Shown piece after piece: positions 17,124 through 25,352 of a stretch of DNA of 64,000 nt. The first letter of the stretch is position 1, and each line of letters starts with the position of its first letter. Origin of the DNA: TMED27 sp041397865 (lineage in GTDB: Bacteria > Pseudomonadota > Alphaproteobacteria > Micavibrionales > Micavibrionaceae); NCBI GenBank assembly GCA_041397865.1, contig JAWKVT010000001.1:620001-684000 (forward strand). Reading direction: 5' to 3'. Both the position numbers and the translations under genes were made by a program. The notes under the pieces are model-generated. The model was given only the letters and a program-made list of their open reading frames with translations. It searched no databases and was not told the DNA's origin.

Positions 17124-17654
17124 TTACTTATAACGCTCCTCGAACGTGTCAATCGCGTTCAGAAACTCGTCCAGCTTCGGCAAAACACTGCTCTGAAAGG
17201 CTCTCTGACGATTTTTCGGCAAGGATGACAAAACATTCTGGTAAATAACCTGCACGGTCTCGGAAAGATCCTCCACCCCGTTTTTCCTGTTCATCACCAT
17301 ATTATTCGCCGAAATAATACGCTGCGTCAGCATTTGCACAATCGCCTTGATCGTCGGGTCCGTCTTGCTCAGCTTCTGCTGAAAAGACTGGCGCGTAATC
17401 ACAACCAGATTGCAATCCTCCAGCGTCCGCACCGAAGCCGTACGCTGCTCCTCAAAAATAAGCGCCATCTCACCGAAAATTTGCCCCACGCCAAGCCTGG
17501 CAAGCTTGATTTCGCGGCCATCATTTTCCGTAAAAACCTCAACCGCACCGGATTGAATAAGATAGGCTGAATCCCCTTGCGCCCCCTCCTCCATAATCAG
17601 AGTATCTTGAGGGACAAAACGACGTTCCAATATAACGGTAGAGCCACGAATCAT
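17124..17654 (-). CDS. Cyclic nucleotide-binding domain protein
   Basis: 176 aa. A single cNMP-binding domain occupies about residues 10-120: GDSAYLIQSGAVEVF, then GQIFGEMALIFEEQRTASV, where FGEMAL and the nearby RTASV arginine form the phosphate-binding cassette. There is no helix-turn-helix domain, so it is not a Crp-type regulator; the helical C-terminus (LTQRIISANNM...) may mediate partner contact. It lies 16 bases after phaB and 80 bases before the AsmA gene on the same strand. Confidence 0.82.
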   Translation of the reverse strand: MIRGSTVILERRFVPQDTLIMEEGAQGDSAYLIQSGAVEVFTENDGREIKLARLGVGQIFGEMALIFEEQRTASVRTLEDCNLVVITRQSFQQKLSKTDPTIKAIVQMLTQRIISANNMVMNRKNGVEDLSETVQVIYQNVLSSLPKNRQRAFQSSVLPKLDEFLNAIDTFEERYK

Positions 17655-17670
17655 GTATCAACTATACAGC

Positions 17671-18393
17671 TTATGCCATATATTGACCACCATTTGCTGA
17701 CAGTGTTGCACCGGTAATAAAGGCCGCCTCTTCGGAAACCAGAAAACCGACCAGGGCGGCAATTTCACCCGGCACGCCCATCCGCCCGACCGGAATCTGC
17801 TTGATAATACTCTCCAGTACCGCAGAATCCATAGCTTCCGTCATCTCGGTTTTGATATAACCCGGACAAACCGCATTCACCGTAATCCCCTTCCGCGCAG
17901 ATTCAAGCGCCAGCGCCTTGGTAAAACCGATCATCCCGGCTTTGGCCGCCGAATAATTCACCTGCCCCAGCTGTCCTTTTTGCCCGTTGATCGAACTGAT
18001 ATTGATAATCCGCCCGGCCCCGCGCTCCCGCATCCCGCCAATCACACTCCGACACATATTATAACAGGAGGTCAGGTTCGTCTCGATCACCCCATGCCAG
18101 TTTTCCTCACTCATTTTATGCAGCATGCCATCACGGGTAATCCCCGCATTATTCACCAAAACGGAAACACTACCCAAAGCCTTCTCAACCTTCGCAACAG
18201 CCTTTTCACATTTATCAAGCTGCGCAACATCAACCTTAACCGCCATGCCCCTATGCTCTTGTTCAAAAGCTTTCGCAGCTTCCTCATTACCGGCATAAAA
18301 CGCCGCCACCTTATAGCCCTGTTTCATCAAATGCTTGGAAATTTCAAGCCCTATTCCCCGCGTCCCGCCGGTAACAATCGCAACTTTGTTCAT
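17671..18393 (-). CDS. phaB: Acetoacetyl-CoA reductase
   Basis: NADPH-dependent reduction of acetoacetyl-CoA to (R)-3-hydroxybutyryl-CoA for polyhydroxybutyrate synthesis. 240 aa, an SDR fold: cofactor loop TGGTRGIGLEIS, NNAG, catalytic serine in ISSINGQKGQLGQ and YSAAKAG with the Tyr-Lys pair. NGQKGQ.GQ.NYSAAKAG and the C-terminal SANGGQYM are typical of PhaB rather than FabG. AAAGGAG precedes ATG 18393. It is downstream of phaA in the same orientation, with phaR divergent beyond that. Confidence 0.9.
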   Translation of the reverse strand: MNKVAIVTGGTRGIGLEISKHLMKQGYKVAAFYAGNEEAAKAFEQEHRGMAVKVDVAQLDKCEKAVAKVEKALGSVSVLVNNAGITRDGMLHKMSEENWHGVIETNLTSCYNMCRSVIGGMRERGAGRIINISSINGQKGQLGQVNYSAAKAGMIGFTKALALESARKGITVNAVCPGYIKTEMTEAMDSAVLESIIKQIPVGRMGVPGEIAALVGFLVSEEAAFITGATLSANGGQYMA

Positions 18394-18446
18394 TTTTCAA
18401 ATTCTCCTTTATTCAAATTTATTAATAATGGCAAACAGCGTTTTTT

Positions 18447-18512
18447 TTGTGGCTAGGCAAATGAGGTGACGCGTATAACTTATACGCGAACCGAAATCTA
18501 ACAACGCCACAA
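18447..18512. repeat. Imperfect palindromic element between phaA and phaB
   Basis: A 66-base element with outer arms TTGTGGC (18447-18453) and GCCACAA (18506-18512). At its centre is a perfect palindrome, CGCGTATAA-C-TTATACGCG (18470-18488). It lies in the 136-base phaA-phaB gap. It resembles the element before trkH in plan (outer inverted ends, central CGTATA-type palindrome, CAAGG/GAGG-like linkers). It could form an mRNA hairpin between the two genes or be a dispersed repeat. Confidence 0.55.
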
Positions 18513-18529
18513 TGAAACGATGGAAGCCA

Positions 18530-19708
18530 TTATCGCTCAACACACATGGCAATGCCCATGCCGCCGCCAATGCACAAAGTCGCAAGCCCCTTATGCGCAT
18601 CACGCCGCTTCATTTCATACAGCAAAGTCGTTAAAATCCGTGCGCCCGAAGCCCCGATCGGATGGCCGATCGCAATCGCCCCGCCATTCACATTGGTAAT
18701 TTCCGGATCAAACCCTGCCTCTTTCATAACGCAGCATGCCTGTGCGGCAAACGCCTCGTTCGACTCAATAAGCTCCAGATCGGAAACGCTCCAGCCCGCT
18801 TTTTCAAGTGCCTTCGCACTCGCCGGAACAGGCCCCGTTCCCATCACCTCCGGGTCTACCCCCGCACTGGCCCATGAGCGAATACGCACCAAAGGCTCAA
18901 GCCCCCGCGCCTGCGCTGCACTCTCACGCATAAGAACCAGCGCCGCCGCCCCGTCGTTAATGCCCGAGGCATTTCCCGCCGTCACGCTGCCATCTTTCTT
19001 AAAAGCCGGACGCAAAGCCGAAAGCCCCTCCGCCGTCACACCGGCGCGCGGAAACTCGTCCTGCTCAAAGACAACCTCCTCCTTGCGCTTTTTAACCGTA
19101 ACCGGAACGATCTCGTCTTTAAATTTCCCGGCTGCAATCGCCGCTTCGGCGCGCTGCTGCGACTGCGCGGCAAACGCGTCTTGATCCTGCCTGGAAACGG
19201 AATATTTTTCCGCAATATTCTCCGCCGTAATCCCCATATGATAATCGTTATAAATATCCCACAAACCGTCATGGATCATCGTATCGGTCAACTCCGTATT
19301 GCCGAACTTCGTCGCCTCACGCATATGTATACAATGCGGTGACAGACTCATATTTTCCTGCCCCCCCGCAACGACAATATCCGCATCGCCGCACAATATG
19401 GACTGCATTCCCAGCGCCACCGCACGAAGCCCCGACCCACAAACCTGATTAATCGTATAAGCCGTTTTCTCTTTCGGAACACCTGCATATATAGCAGCCT
19501 GCCGCGCAGGGTTTTGCCCCGTACCCGCAGTCAAAACCTGCCCCATAATAACCTCGTCAACCTCTCCAGCCTCAACTCCCGCATCCGCCAAAACCGCTTC
19601 AATCACATAACGGCCAAGCTGCGCCGCAGGCACCGCACTAAGCCCTCCGCCAAAAGAACCAACCGCTGTCCGTTTTGCAGCAACAATAACCACCGGGTCT
19701 TCACTCAT
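18530..19708 (-). CDS. phaA: Acetyl-CoA acetyltransferase (beta-ketothiolase)
   Basis: Condenses two acetyl-CoA to acetoacetyl-CoA, the first step to polyhydroxybutyrate. 392 aa, the normal biosynthetic thiolase length. Catalytic residues are visible: the acylated cysteine in NQVCGSGLRAV (about residue 89), the histidine in GGAIAIGHPIGASGAR and the second cysteine in ATLCIGGGMGIAM. AAGGAG precedes ATG 19708. Paired with phaB downstream and phaR divergent. Confidence 0.94.
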   Translation of the reverse strand: MSEDPVVIVAAKRTAVGSFGGGLSAVPAAQLGRYVIEAVLADAGVEAGEVDEVIMGQVLTAGTGQNPARQAAIYAGVPKEKTAYTINQVCGSGLRAVALGMQSILCGDADIVVAGGQENMSLSPHCIHMREATKFGNTELTDTMIHDGLWDIYNDYHMGITAENIAEKYSVSRQDQDAFAAQSQQRAEAAIAAGKFKDEIVPVTVKKRKEEVVFEQDEFPRAGVTAEGLSALRPAFKKDGSVTAGNASGINDGAAALVLMRESAAQARGLEPLVRIRSWASAGVDPEVMGTGPVPASAKALEKAGWSVSDLELIESNEAFAAQACCVMKEAGFDPEITNVNGGAIAIGHPIGASGARILTTLLYEMKRRDAHKGLATLCIGGGMGIAMCVER

Positions 19709-19782
19709 ATTTCACTCCTTGATTTAAAAAATTCGTATGCACAATATGACCCGCTGACAGGCATGTAAATCAAAACTTTAGA

Positions 19783-19791
19783 TGCAGCGCA
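19783..19791. promoter_or_regulatory. Candidate PhaR operator
   Basis: TGCAGCGCA, a TGC-N3-GCA dyad, in the divergent phaA/phaR gap. PhaR of Rhodobacter sphaeroides was reported to bind CTGC-N3-GCAG; the core fits but the outer bases do not. A related TGC-N4-GCA dyad precedes the phasin gene at 35341. Confidence 0.35.
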
Positions 19792-19880
19792 AAAATTATC
19801 TTTTCATCAAAATAATTTTATGCCATGATGAGGTCATTCCACTGCAACAAAATTTTAACTTTTGACCCGGAAGGTGCAAC

Positions 19881-20408
19881 ATGGCCAGAACGAGAAACGG
19901 GGCCGACGAGCCCACAGTTATTAAAAAATACGCAAACCGCAGACTATACGATACAGGGCGCAGCAGCTACGTCACACTCGATGATTTGTGCGAAATGGTT
20001 AAAGACGGAATCAACTTCGTTGTCTATGATGCAAAAAGCGGCGACGATATTACCCGCTCTGTCCTCACACAAATTATTGTCGATCAGGAATCAAAAGGAG
20101 AAAACCTCCTCCCCACCGGCTTCCTGAAAAACCTCATTGGTTTTTACGGTGACAACTTCCAGTCCGTCATCCCCGGTTATCTCGAACAAACCCTCGATGT
20201 ATTTGTCAAAAATCAGGAACAAATGCGCGAACAGATTAATAAATCTTTCGAAGGAATGGGAACGCCGATGTCCGGCATGTTCTCCCCCATGCCCGGAACC
20301 CCTAATTTTGAAGAAATGAGCCGCAAAAACATGGAAATGTTCGAGCAAACCATGAAAATGTTCATGCCCTTCAATACCGATCAAAATCAGGGAAGCAAAA
20401 AAGAATAA
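19881..20408 (+). CDS. phaR: Polyhydroxyalkanoate synthesis repressor PhaR
   Basis: 175 aa. The N-terminal PHB/PHA accumulation regulator DNA-binding domain is clear: VIKKYANRRLYDTGRSSYVTL, followed by DLCEMVKDG and FVVYDAKSGDDITRSVL. The second domain (about residues 60-130, LLPTGFLKNLIGFYGD and MREQINKSF) matches the PHB-granule-binding region. In studied relatives PhaR represses phasin and its own gene and is titrated by PHA granules. The methionine/proline-rich tail is low complexity. GGAAGG precedes the ATG. Confidence 0.92.
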   Translation: MARTRNGADEPTVIKKYANRRLYDTGRSSYVTLDDLCEMVKDGINFVVYDAKSGDDITRSVLTQIIVDQESKGENLLPTGFLKNLIGFYGDNFQSVIPGYLEQTLDVFVKNQEQMREQINKSFEGMGTPMSGMFSPMPGTPNFEEMSRKNMEMFEQTMKMFMPFNTDQNQGSKKE

Positions 20409-20501
20409 CCCCTCCCGGCTACCGCAGCATCGCAATCAAAGACTAAAACGCTTTAGCTTTGCTTGTCGTGCCGTGTTTTGTCGAGAAACAAAGGCGGCGG
20501 C

Positions 20502-23500
20502 CTACCCTGCCGCGCCGCCCGTTACAATACGCTTAACCCTGTTGCGAAAGCTCATGGCGCTTTCCAGCTCCGCTGTCGGCGCTTCATGCGCCACAACAGT
20601 AAAAACCCCACCCTGATTAAAGAACAACAGGGAAGCCCCGGAACTCACATCCCCGCCGACACAGGCAACTTCATAACTGTCCGCGCGGATCGCCCCGCCC
20701 TCCACACTGTCATCAGGGACAATTGCAAACTCGCCGGGACAGCGGCTTTCCGTACGCTCCAGATAATCCTTCACCATCCCGTCAAACGCCGCCGGAGAGG
20801 ACAAAACCCTCTGCTCCGCAGAGCCGTATACAGCATCAGCCCCCCACTGATACGCCGCCACCGCATCCTTCGGGGCATTGTCAACACGTCTGATTTGGTC
20901 CGGCGTCGACACCGATGCCTGCGTAATCAACGCCGCAAGCGAAAAGCTCTCCGCACTTTCAGACGCCGCGCCGCCCATTTCACCGGGCAAATTCTTTTCC
21001 GGCTTCGACGGTTGCAACGAAACAGCGTCTGCCGCCTCTTCTCTGCCCGCATTCACGACCTTTATATTTTCAAAAGGGTCCGCACTGCGGCTCAAAACAA
21101 TCTCCTCCACCTCTGGCCCCTCTACCGCCTCATGTGCGGAAGGCTCCAGCCCCGCAACATCCGGCCCCGCAGATATAACAGGCACCTCATAACGCCGCAG
21201 CTTCATAGCCTCTTCCTGAGCTTGCGCTTCGCTCATCTGCGCCGCAGGCATAACAGGCGAAGCCTCAAAGACCACGTCCTCCTCATCCGCATTGTCTGCC
21301 GCCTGCCCTTGCTCTACAACAACCGCCTTCAACGCCGCATATTCACGCGCCAGCCTCTGCATTCTCTCAGCATCCTGCGGATCCGTATTGCGCATCTCCT
21401 CTTCAATCTCACGCAATGTCTGCATAACCTCCCGGTCCCGAGCCGCCGGTATCACAACCTCCGGGCTTCCACCCGACTCAGCATCCGCAACAACAACCTC
21501 GGCTTTATCTTCAACAGCCGGTTCCGGAATTGCAGCCTCCGCACGATCCGCAACATTACGCTTCGCAATATATCCGGGTTTCTTCACAGGTTTCGGCGCC
21601 TTAACAAGAGGTTCACCCTCCACCGCCGTTTCCTGCGCAGCGCCGTTCACATTATTCACGGGCGCAGCCCCCGGCCTGTACACAACCGAAGCAACCTCCT
21701 CAGATACAGCCGCCTGCGCCCGTTCCGCCGCCCGAAGCTCTTCACTGCGCGTGTTCTCTTGCACATCCCGCGCCTCCAAACGCTGTACCAACTTTTGCTT
21801 TTCAGCCTCCAAAACCTCAACCTGCAAAGTTTTTTGCTGCGCCTCTTCCTTATAACGCTCCGCAACAGAAACAACATCCCTAAGCGCTGTTTTCAGCGCA
21901 GCCCGCTCACTTTCAAAATCCGCAACATGAATCGCACGTGCCCGCTCTTCACCGCCTGCCTGTTCTTCAAACACAACAAGCCGCGCCTTCAAATCCGCAA
22001 CTTCGCGGGAAAAATCAGGCCGAGCTTTAAGGGCCGCAAGCTCCCCACGCACCCGCTCCAACTCCGCAAGTTTCAAATCCTGCTCTTTCACCTGTAATAA
22101 AAGCGCAGCATTTTTATCCAGCGCCGCCTGCAATTCGTCCGCCGAAGCGCTCGATGACAACCGTCCTTCGAGTGCAACATTCTCCGCCTTAAGCGCCGCA
22201 ATCTCGGCCTCCAACCCCGCAAGTTTTTCGCCATGAGCGACTTTATCTCCACTTAAAGCCGCCTGCAACGCCTCATTCTCTCCGCGTAAAGCTGCAATAT
22301 CCGCACCGCCGCTCTCGCCCGCCCGCTGCAAATCCGCTAACCGCGCTTCAAGAGTCTGCTTCTCCGCCTCCAAAGTCGCCACACGTTTTACAAGGCTTTC
22401 AGCCTGCGCCCGCTGCGTTTCATAAGACGCCAGCTTTTGCTGCAAGCGCGCATTTTCATCTTGCAAAGATTGCAACTCAGCAGCCCCCGCGCCCATATCG
22501 GCAAGCACCCGCGCTTTATCTGCGCTTTCCGCTTGCAGCGCCAATATCCGGTTTTCCAGCGCAGCATTTTTATCCAGCGCCGCCTGTAATTCGTCCGCCA
22601 AAGCGCTTGATGACAACCGCCCCTCCAGCGCAGCATTACCCGCCTTAAGCGCCGCAATTTCCGACTCCAGCCCCGCAAGTTTTTTACCATGAACGGCTTT
22701 ATCTCCACTTAAAGCCTCCTGCAACGCCTCATTCTCCCGGCGCAAAGCTGCCAGATCCGCACTGCCGCTTTCACCCGCCTGCTGCAAATCCGCTAACCGC
22801 GCTTCAAGAGTCTGTTTCTCCACCTCCAGCGCAGCAATTCTCGCAGCCTGACGGCTTTTTTCACTCTCAATAACCGCCGCATTTTCAGCCCGCAAGCGCT
22901 GCGCCCGCTCCACCTCGGCCTGTGCCTGCAAAGAAGTCTCCTGCAAAGCACGGTTTTCACCTTCCGCCTGCGCAATCTGCTGCTCAAATTCTTCCCTGAC
23001 CTGGCGCTCCACAGCCGCGACCTTCGCATCCATTTGCGCATTCTCCGCCTCCAGCGCCGCAACCTGCATACGAAGCTCGCGCACAACGCCTTCATCTCCC
23101 TTCCGCGCATCAAGCGAAGAACGAAGGCTTGCATTCTGCGTCTTCAAAACCTCAAATTCCGCCTCCAGCGCCGCCAGATCTTTCCGCGCCGATTTCGCCG
23201 TTTCGGCCTCTGCCCGCAAACGCATATTCTCCGACCTCAGAGCGCCAATCTGCGCCCCCGCGCCCTCATCCGCAGGTACCGCAAGCTCACCGGCCTTAAC
23301 AAGATCCGCATGCGCCGCATCAAGCTCCCGCTTAAGCTGTGCATTGCGGTCTTCAAGAACCCGCAAATCCTGTGCAAGCTGCGACACGGACCGGGAAGCC
23401 TCCGAGGCCCCGCTCTCGCGCGTATCAAGACGCAACTTCAACGCTTCATTCTTCTGCGTCAAATCCGCAATTTCCCGTCGCAGCGCGTTAATCTCCTGAC

Positions 23501-24095
23501 GTTGCTGCGCGTTATAAACCTGCTGCCCGGCTCCGGTACTTTCACCACCACCGCCCGGCGCGGGTGTCAAAGCCTCATCCCCCGCCGCAGGCATAACCAT
23601 ACTGGCCACACACGCATCCAGCTTCGCCTGCCCCGCATCTATATCCGACATATTGAAATGATAAGAGCGCCCGTCCACCTCAACCCGGAGCAACCCCGTC
23701 CGGTCCAGAGCCTTAAAGAAACTGCCGTCCCGCCCAAGCTTCACCACAAACGCCCTGTCTGAAACCGGCACAACCTTGTAAACCCGTTGCTGCCCGGCAC
23801 CGGGATCCAGAATAATATGAACAGCCGCCCCACCCCGGAAAAGCCCCTGCTGAAAATCCAGAGCAAAAGAGGTTTCCGAAGCAAAATTCCGCGCAACCGT
23901 CAAAACCGTGTTTTGCGTATATCTGCGCGCCATGGCGCAATACGGTCCGGCTTTGTTGTTAACCTTGTTAACTGCCCAGGCCGTAGAGGGCGATAAAACC
24001 GTCCCCTTCTGGGCAAACGCCTCACCCACAAGCGCCGAGCTTGACAGAAGCGCCCCGGCAAGGGCAACCGAAGAAACAAAAGACCGAACGCGCAT
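20502..24095 (-). CDS. Very long secreted coiled-coil protein, unknown function
   Basis: 1197 aa from ATG 24095, chosen because it begins a signal peptide (MRVRSFVSSVALAGALL..., cleavage near GEAFAQKG) and has AAGGA upstream. Residues about 25-160 form a globular domain with conserved-looking cysteines (PYCAMARRYT... LDACVAS). Residues about 195-690 are a continuous coiled coil of Glu/Ala/Leu heptads. An acidic, proline- and alanine-rich linker follows. The last ~130 residues form a second globular domain (TPDQIRRV..., ESRCPGEFAIVPDD, YEVACVGGD) with a possible disulfide. The coiled coil contains an internal tandem-type duplication of about 90 residues. It is downstream of a TcpQ-like gene on the same strand. 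No family is recognised; a structural or tethering role in the periplasm is inferred. Confidence 0.75.
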   Translation of the reverse strand: MRVRSFVSSVALAGALLSSSALVGEAFAQKGTVLSPSTAWAVNKVNNKAGPYCAMARRYTQNTVLTVARNFASETSFALDFQQGLFRGGAAVHIILDPGAGQQRVYKVVPVSDRAFVVKLGRDGSFFKALDRTGLLRVEVDGRSYHFNMSDIDAGQAKLDACVASMVMPAAGDEALTPAPGGGGESTGAGQQVYNAQQRQEINALRREIADLTQKNEALKLRLDTRESGASEASRSVSQLAQDLRVLEDRNAQLKRELDAAHADLVKAGELAVPADEGAGAQIGALRSENMRLRAEAETAKSARKDLAALEAEFEVLKTQNASLRSSLDARKGDEGVVRELRMQVAALEAENAQMDAKVAAVERQVREEFEQQIAQAEGENRALQETSLQAQAEVERAQRLRAENAAVIESEKSRQAARIAALEVEKQTLEARLADLQQAGESGSADLAALRRENEALQEALSGDKAVHGKKLAGLESEIAALKAGNAALEGRLSSSALADELQAALDKNAALENRILALQAESADKARVLADMGAGAAELQSLQDENARLQQKLASYETQRAQAESLVKRVATLEAEKQTLEARLADLQRAGESGGADIAALRGENEALQAALSGDKVAHGEKLAGLEAEIAALKAENVALEGRLSSSASADELQAALDKNAALLLQVKEQDLKLAELERVRGELAALKARPDFSREVADLKARLVVFEEQAGGEERARAIHVADFESERAALKTALRDVVSVAERYKEEAQQKTLQVEVLEAEKQKLVQRLEARDVQENTRSEELRAAERAQAAVSEEVASVVYRPGAAPVNNVNGAAQETAVEGEPLVKAPKPVKKPGYIAKRNVADRAEAAIPEPAVEDKAEVVVADAESGGSPEVVIPAARDREVMQTLREIEEEMRNTDPQDAERMQRLAREYAALKAVVVEQGQAADNADEEDVVFEASPVMPAAQMSEAQAQEEAMKLRRYEVPVISAGPDVAGLEPSAHEAVEGPEVEEIVLSRSADPFENIKVVNAGREEAADAVSLQPSKPEKNLPGEMGGAASESAESFSLAALITQASVSTPDQIRRVDNAPKDAVAAYQWGADAVYGSAEQRVLSSPAAFDGMVKDYLERTESRCPGEFAIVPDDSVEGGAIRADSYEVACVGGDVSSGASLLFFNQGGVFTVVAHEAPTAELESAMSFRNRVKRIVTGGAAG
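22103..22373 (-). repeat. Intragenic repeat copy 2 (coiled-coil gene)
   Basis: About 271 bases encoding the 90-residue block from EKQTLEARLADLQRAGESG to DELQAALDKNAAL. It matches the copy at 22559-22829 closely and without gaps, at a spacing of 456 bases. Confidence 0.8.
22559..22829 (-). repeat. Intragenic repeat copy 1 (coiled-coil gene)
   Basis: The matching block of equal length, EKQTLEARLADLQQAGESG to DELQAALDKNAAL. Stretches such as AAATCCGCTAACCGCGCTTC are identical to copy 2, so the duplication is recent compared with the rest of the coiled coil. Confidence 0.8.
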
Positions 24096-24256
24096 CGCTC
24101 TTTTCCTTTTTGTAAATGGAATAATAAAAAAGACAGGACTACTCATCAACACAACAGGGGAATCTATATGTGAAACCTCCTGTTCAGCTTACAACGCCCG
24201 ACCCCGAAATCAAAACTTATTCACATTCTGCCGTCTCAGCCTGTGGATACTTTTCC

Positions 24257-25258
24257 TCAGGCTCCGCCCAAAACCTTAACGACAAGAGTTTTCTCTCCGT
24301 TTTGCGGGTCAATATGCAACGTTGCAACCGGGCGCACCTCGCTATCCTGATATTGATCGAGCAAAGTTTTAACCGCGCTGTGAAACGGCCCGCGAATCTC
24401 AAGGCTCTCCAGCACTGCAAACTCATTACCGCTGTCCCAGACCAGCCCCGCGCCCTCGCGCTTGGCCCAGCCCTGCAAGACCTGACGCATATTCGCCCCG
24501 CCCGCAGCGCTCCACCCGGCTGAATCCGCTGAATCCGTAGCCCCCGCATGAACATCAACAAGCCCGCTATCACGCGCGGCAACCCGAACCGGAAAAACCT
24601 CCGAAACCGGAGGCTCGGAAACCACCTGCTGAACCTCCTCTTCAGAAGCAACCTCCTGAGACGCAGGCTGAGAAACAACCCTCGGCCCAGACCATAAAAT
24701 AAATTCCTCCGGCTTCGGTAAAGGCGCAGCCTCGGCCTGAACAACGCCCGTTGCAGCCCCCTCTTCCGCTCCGACGGGTTCGGATTCAACAAGCATATCG
24801 TCAAACGACTCCGACATTCTCACCTGCAAATTCCCCGCCGCAGGTTCATAGTCAGGGCCAAACGGCAAGCTCTCTGCCACCTCCTGCTCTTCAATACCCG
24901 CAAAGACAGGCGCATCACCCCCGTCAACCTCAGCCACAGAAGAAGACAAACTCTCCGCCACAGCCTGAGCAGCAGCCGAATCAGATAAAGGCGGATCGAA
25001 ATAGCTGTCCCCCGGCTGCGGCACCGGATATCTCTCAAGCAGGCTCCGTGTCGAAAGCGGAACAAACGGCTCTGGCGTTTCCCCGGATACAATCACCTCC
25101 TCCAAAGCCTGAACGCCGCCGCCATCATCTACCGCAACCCCCGGCCCCAAGGCAGCCTCGCCCGCCGGATACGGATCAACATACAAAGGCCCCGCACTTA
25201 AAGCCGTGGAATAAAGACAACCGATCAGCGCCCCCGCGCAAAACACCTTGAAATTCAT
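24257..25258 (-). CDS. Secreted protein with C-terminal TcpQ-like domain
   Basis: 333 aa. Signal peptide at residues 1-22 (VFCAGALIGCLYSTALSAG). Residues about 25-235 are low-complexity, acidic and proline-rich. The last ~95 residues resemble the TcpQ C-terminal domain of pilus/secretion-associated proteins: MRQVLQGWAKREGAGLVWDS, FAVLESLEIRGPFHSAVKTLL, then a closing beta hairpin. In Tcp pili TcpQ stabilises the outer-membrane secretin. It lies just upstream of the giant coiled-coil gene. ATG 25258 is preceded by AAGGGGC. A role in an envelope-spanning assembly is inferred. Confidence 0.65.
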   Translation of the reverse strand: MNFKVFCAGALIGCLYSTALSAGPLYVDPYPAGEAALGPGVAVDDGGGVQALEEVIVSGETPEPFVPLSTRSLLERYPVPQPGDSYFDPPLSDSAAAQAVAESLSSSVAEVDGGDAPVFAGIEEQEVAESLPFGPDYEPAAGNLQVRMSESFDDMLVESEPVGAEEGAATGVVQAEAAPLPKPEEFILWSGPRVVSQPASQEVASEEEVQQVVSEPPVSEVFPVRVAARDSGLVDVHAGATDSADSAGWSAAGGANMRQVLQGWAKREGAGLVWDSGNEFAVLESLEIRGPFHSAVKTLLDQYQDSEVRPVATLHIDPQNGEKTLVVKVLGGA

Positions 25259-25352
25259 GATATGCCCCTTAGTTAAACTCTAAATCTGTAATTAAAAAAC
25301 GAGCTTAATCGGGAATCCGCTCTCTGGCAACCAGAGTTGCTATAAAAACAAA

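Noticed and set aside
20463..22097. Plus-strand open frame of 544 codons
   Set aside because: Antisense to the coiled-coil gene; arginine/histidine-rich with no motif, and explained by the biased codon use of the true strand.
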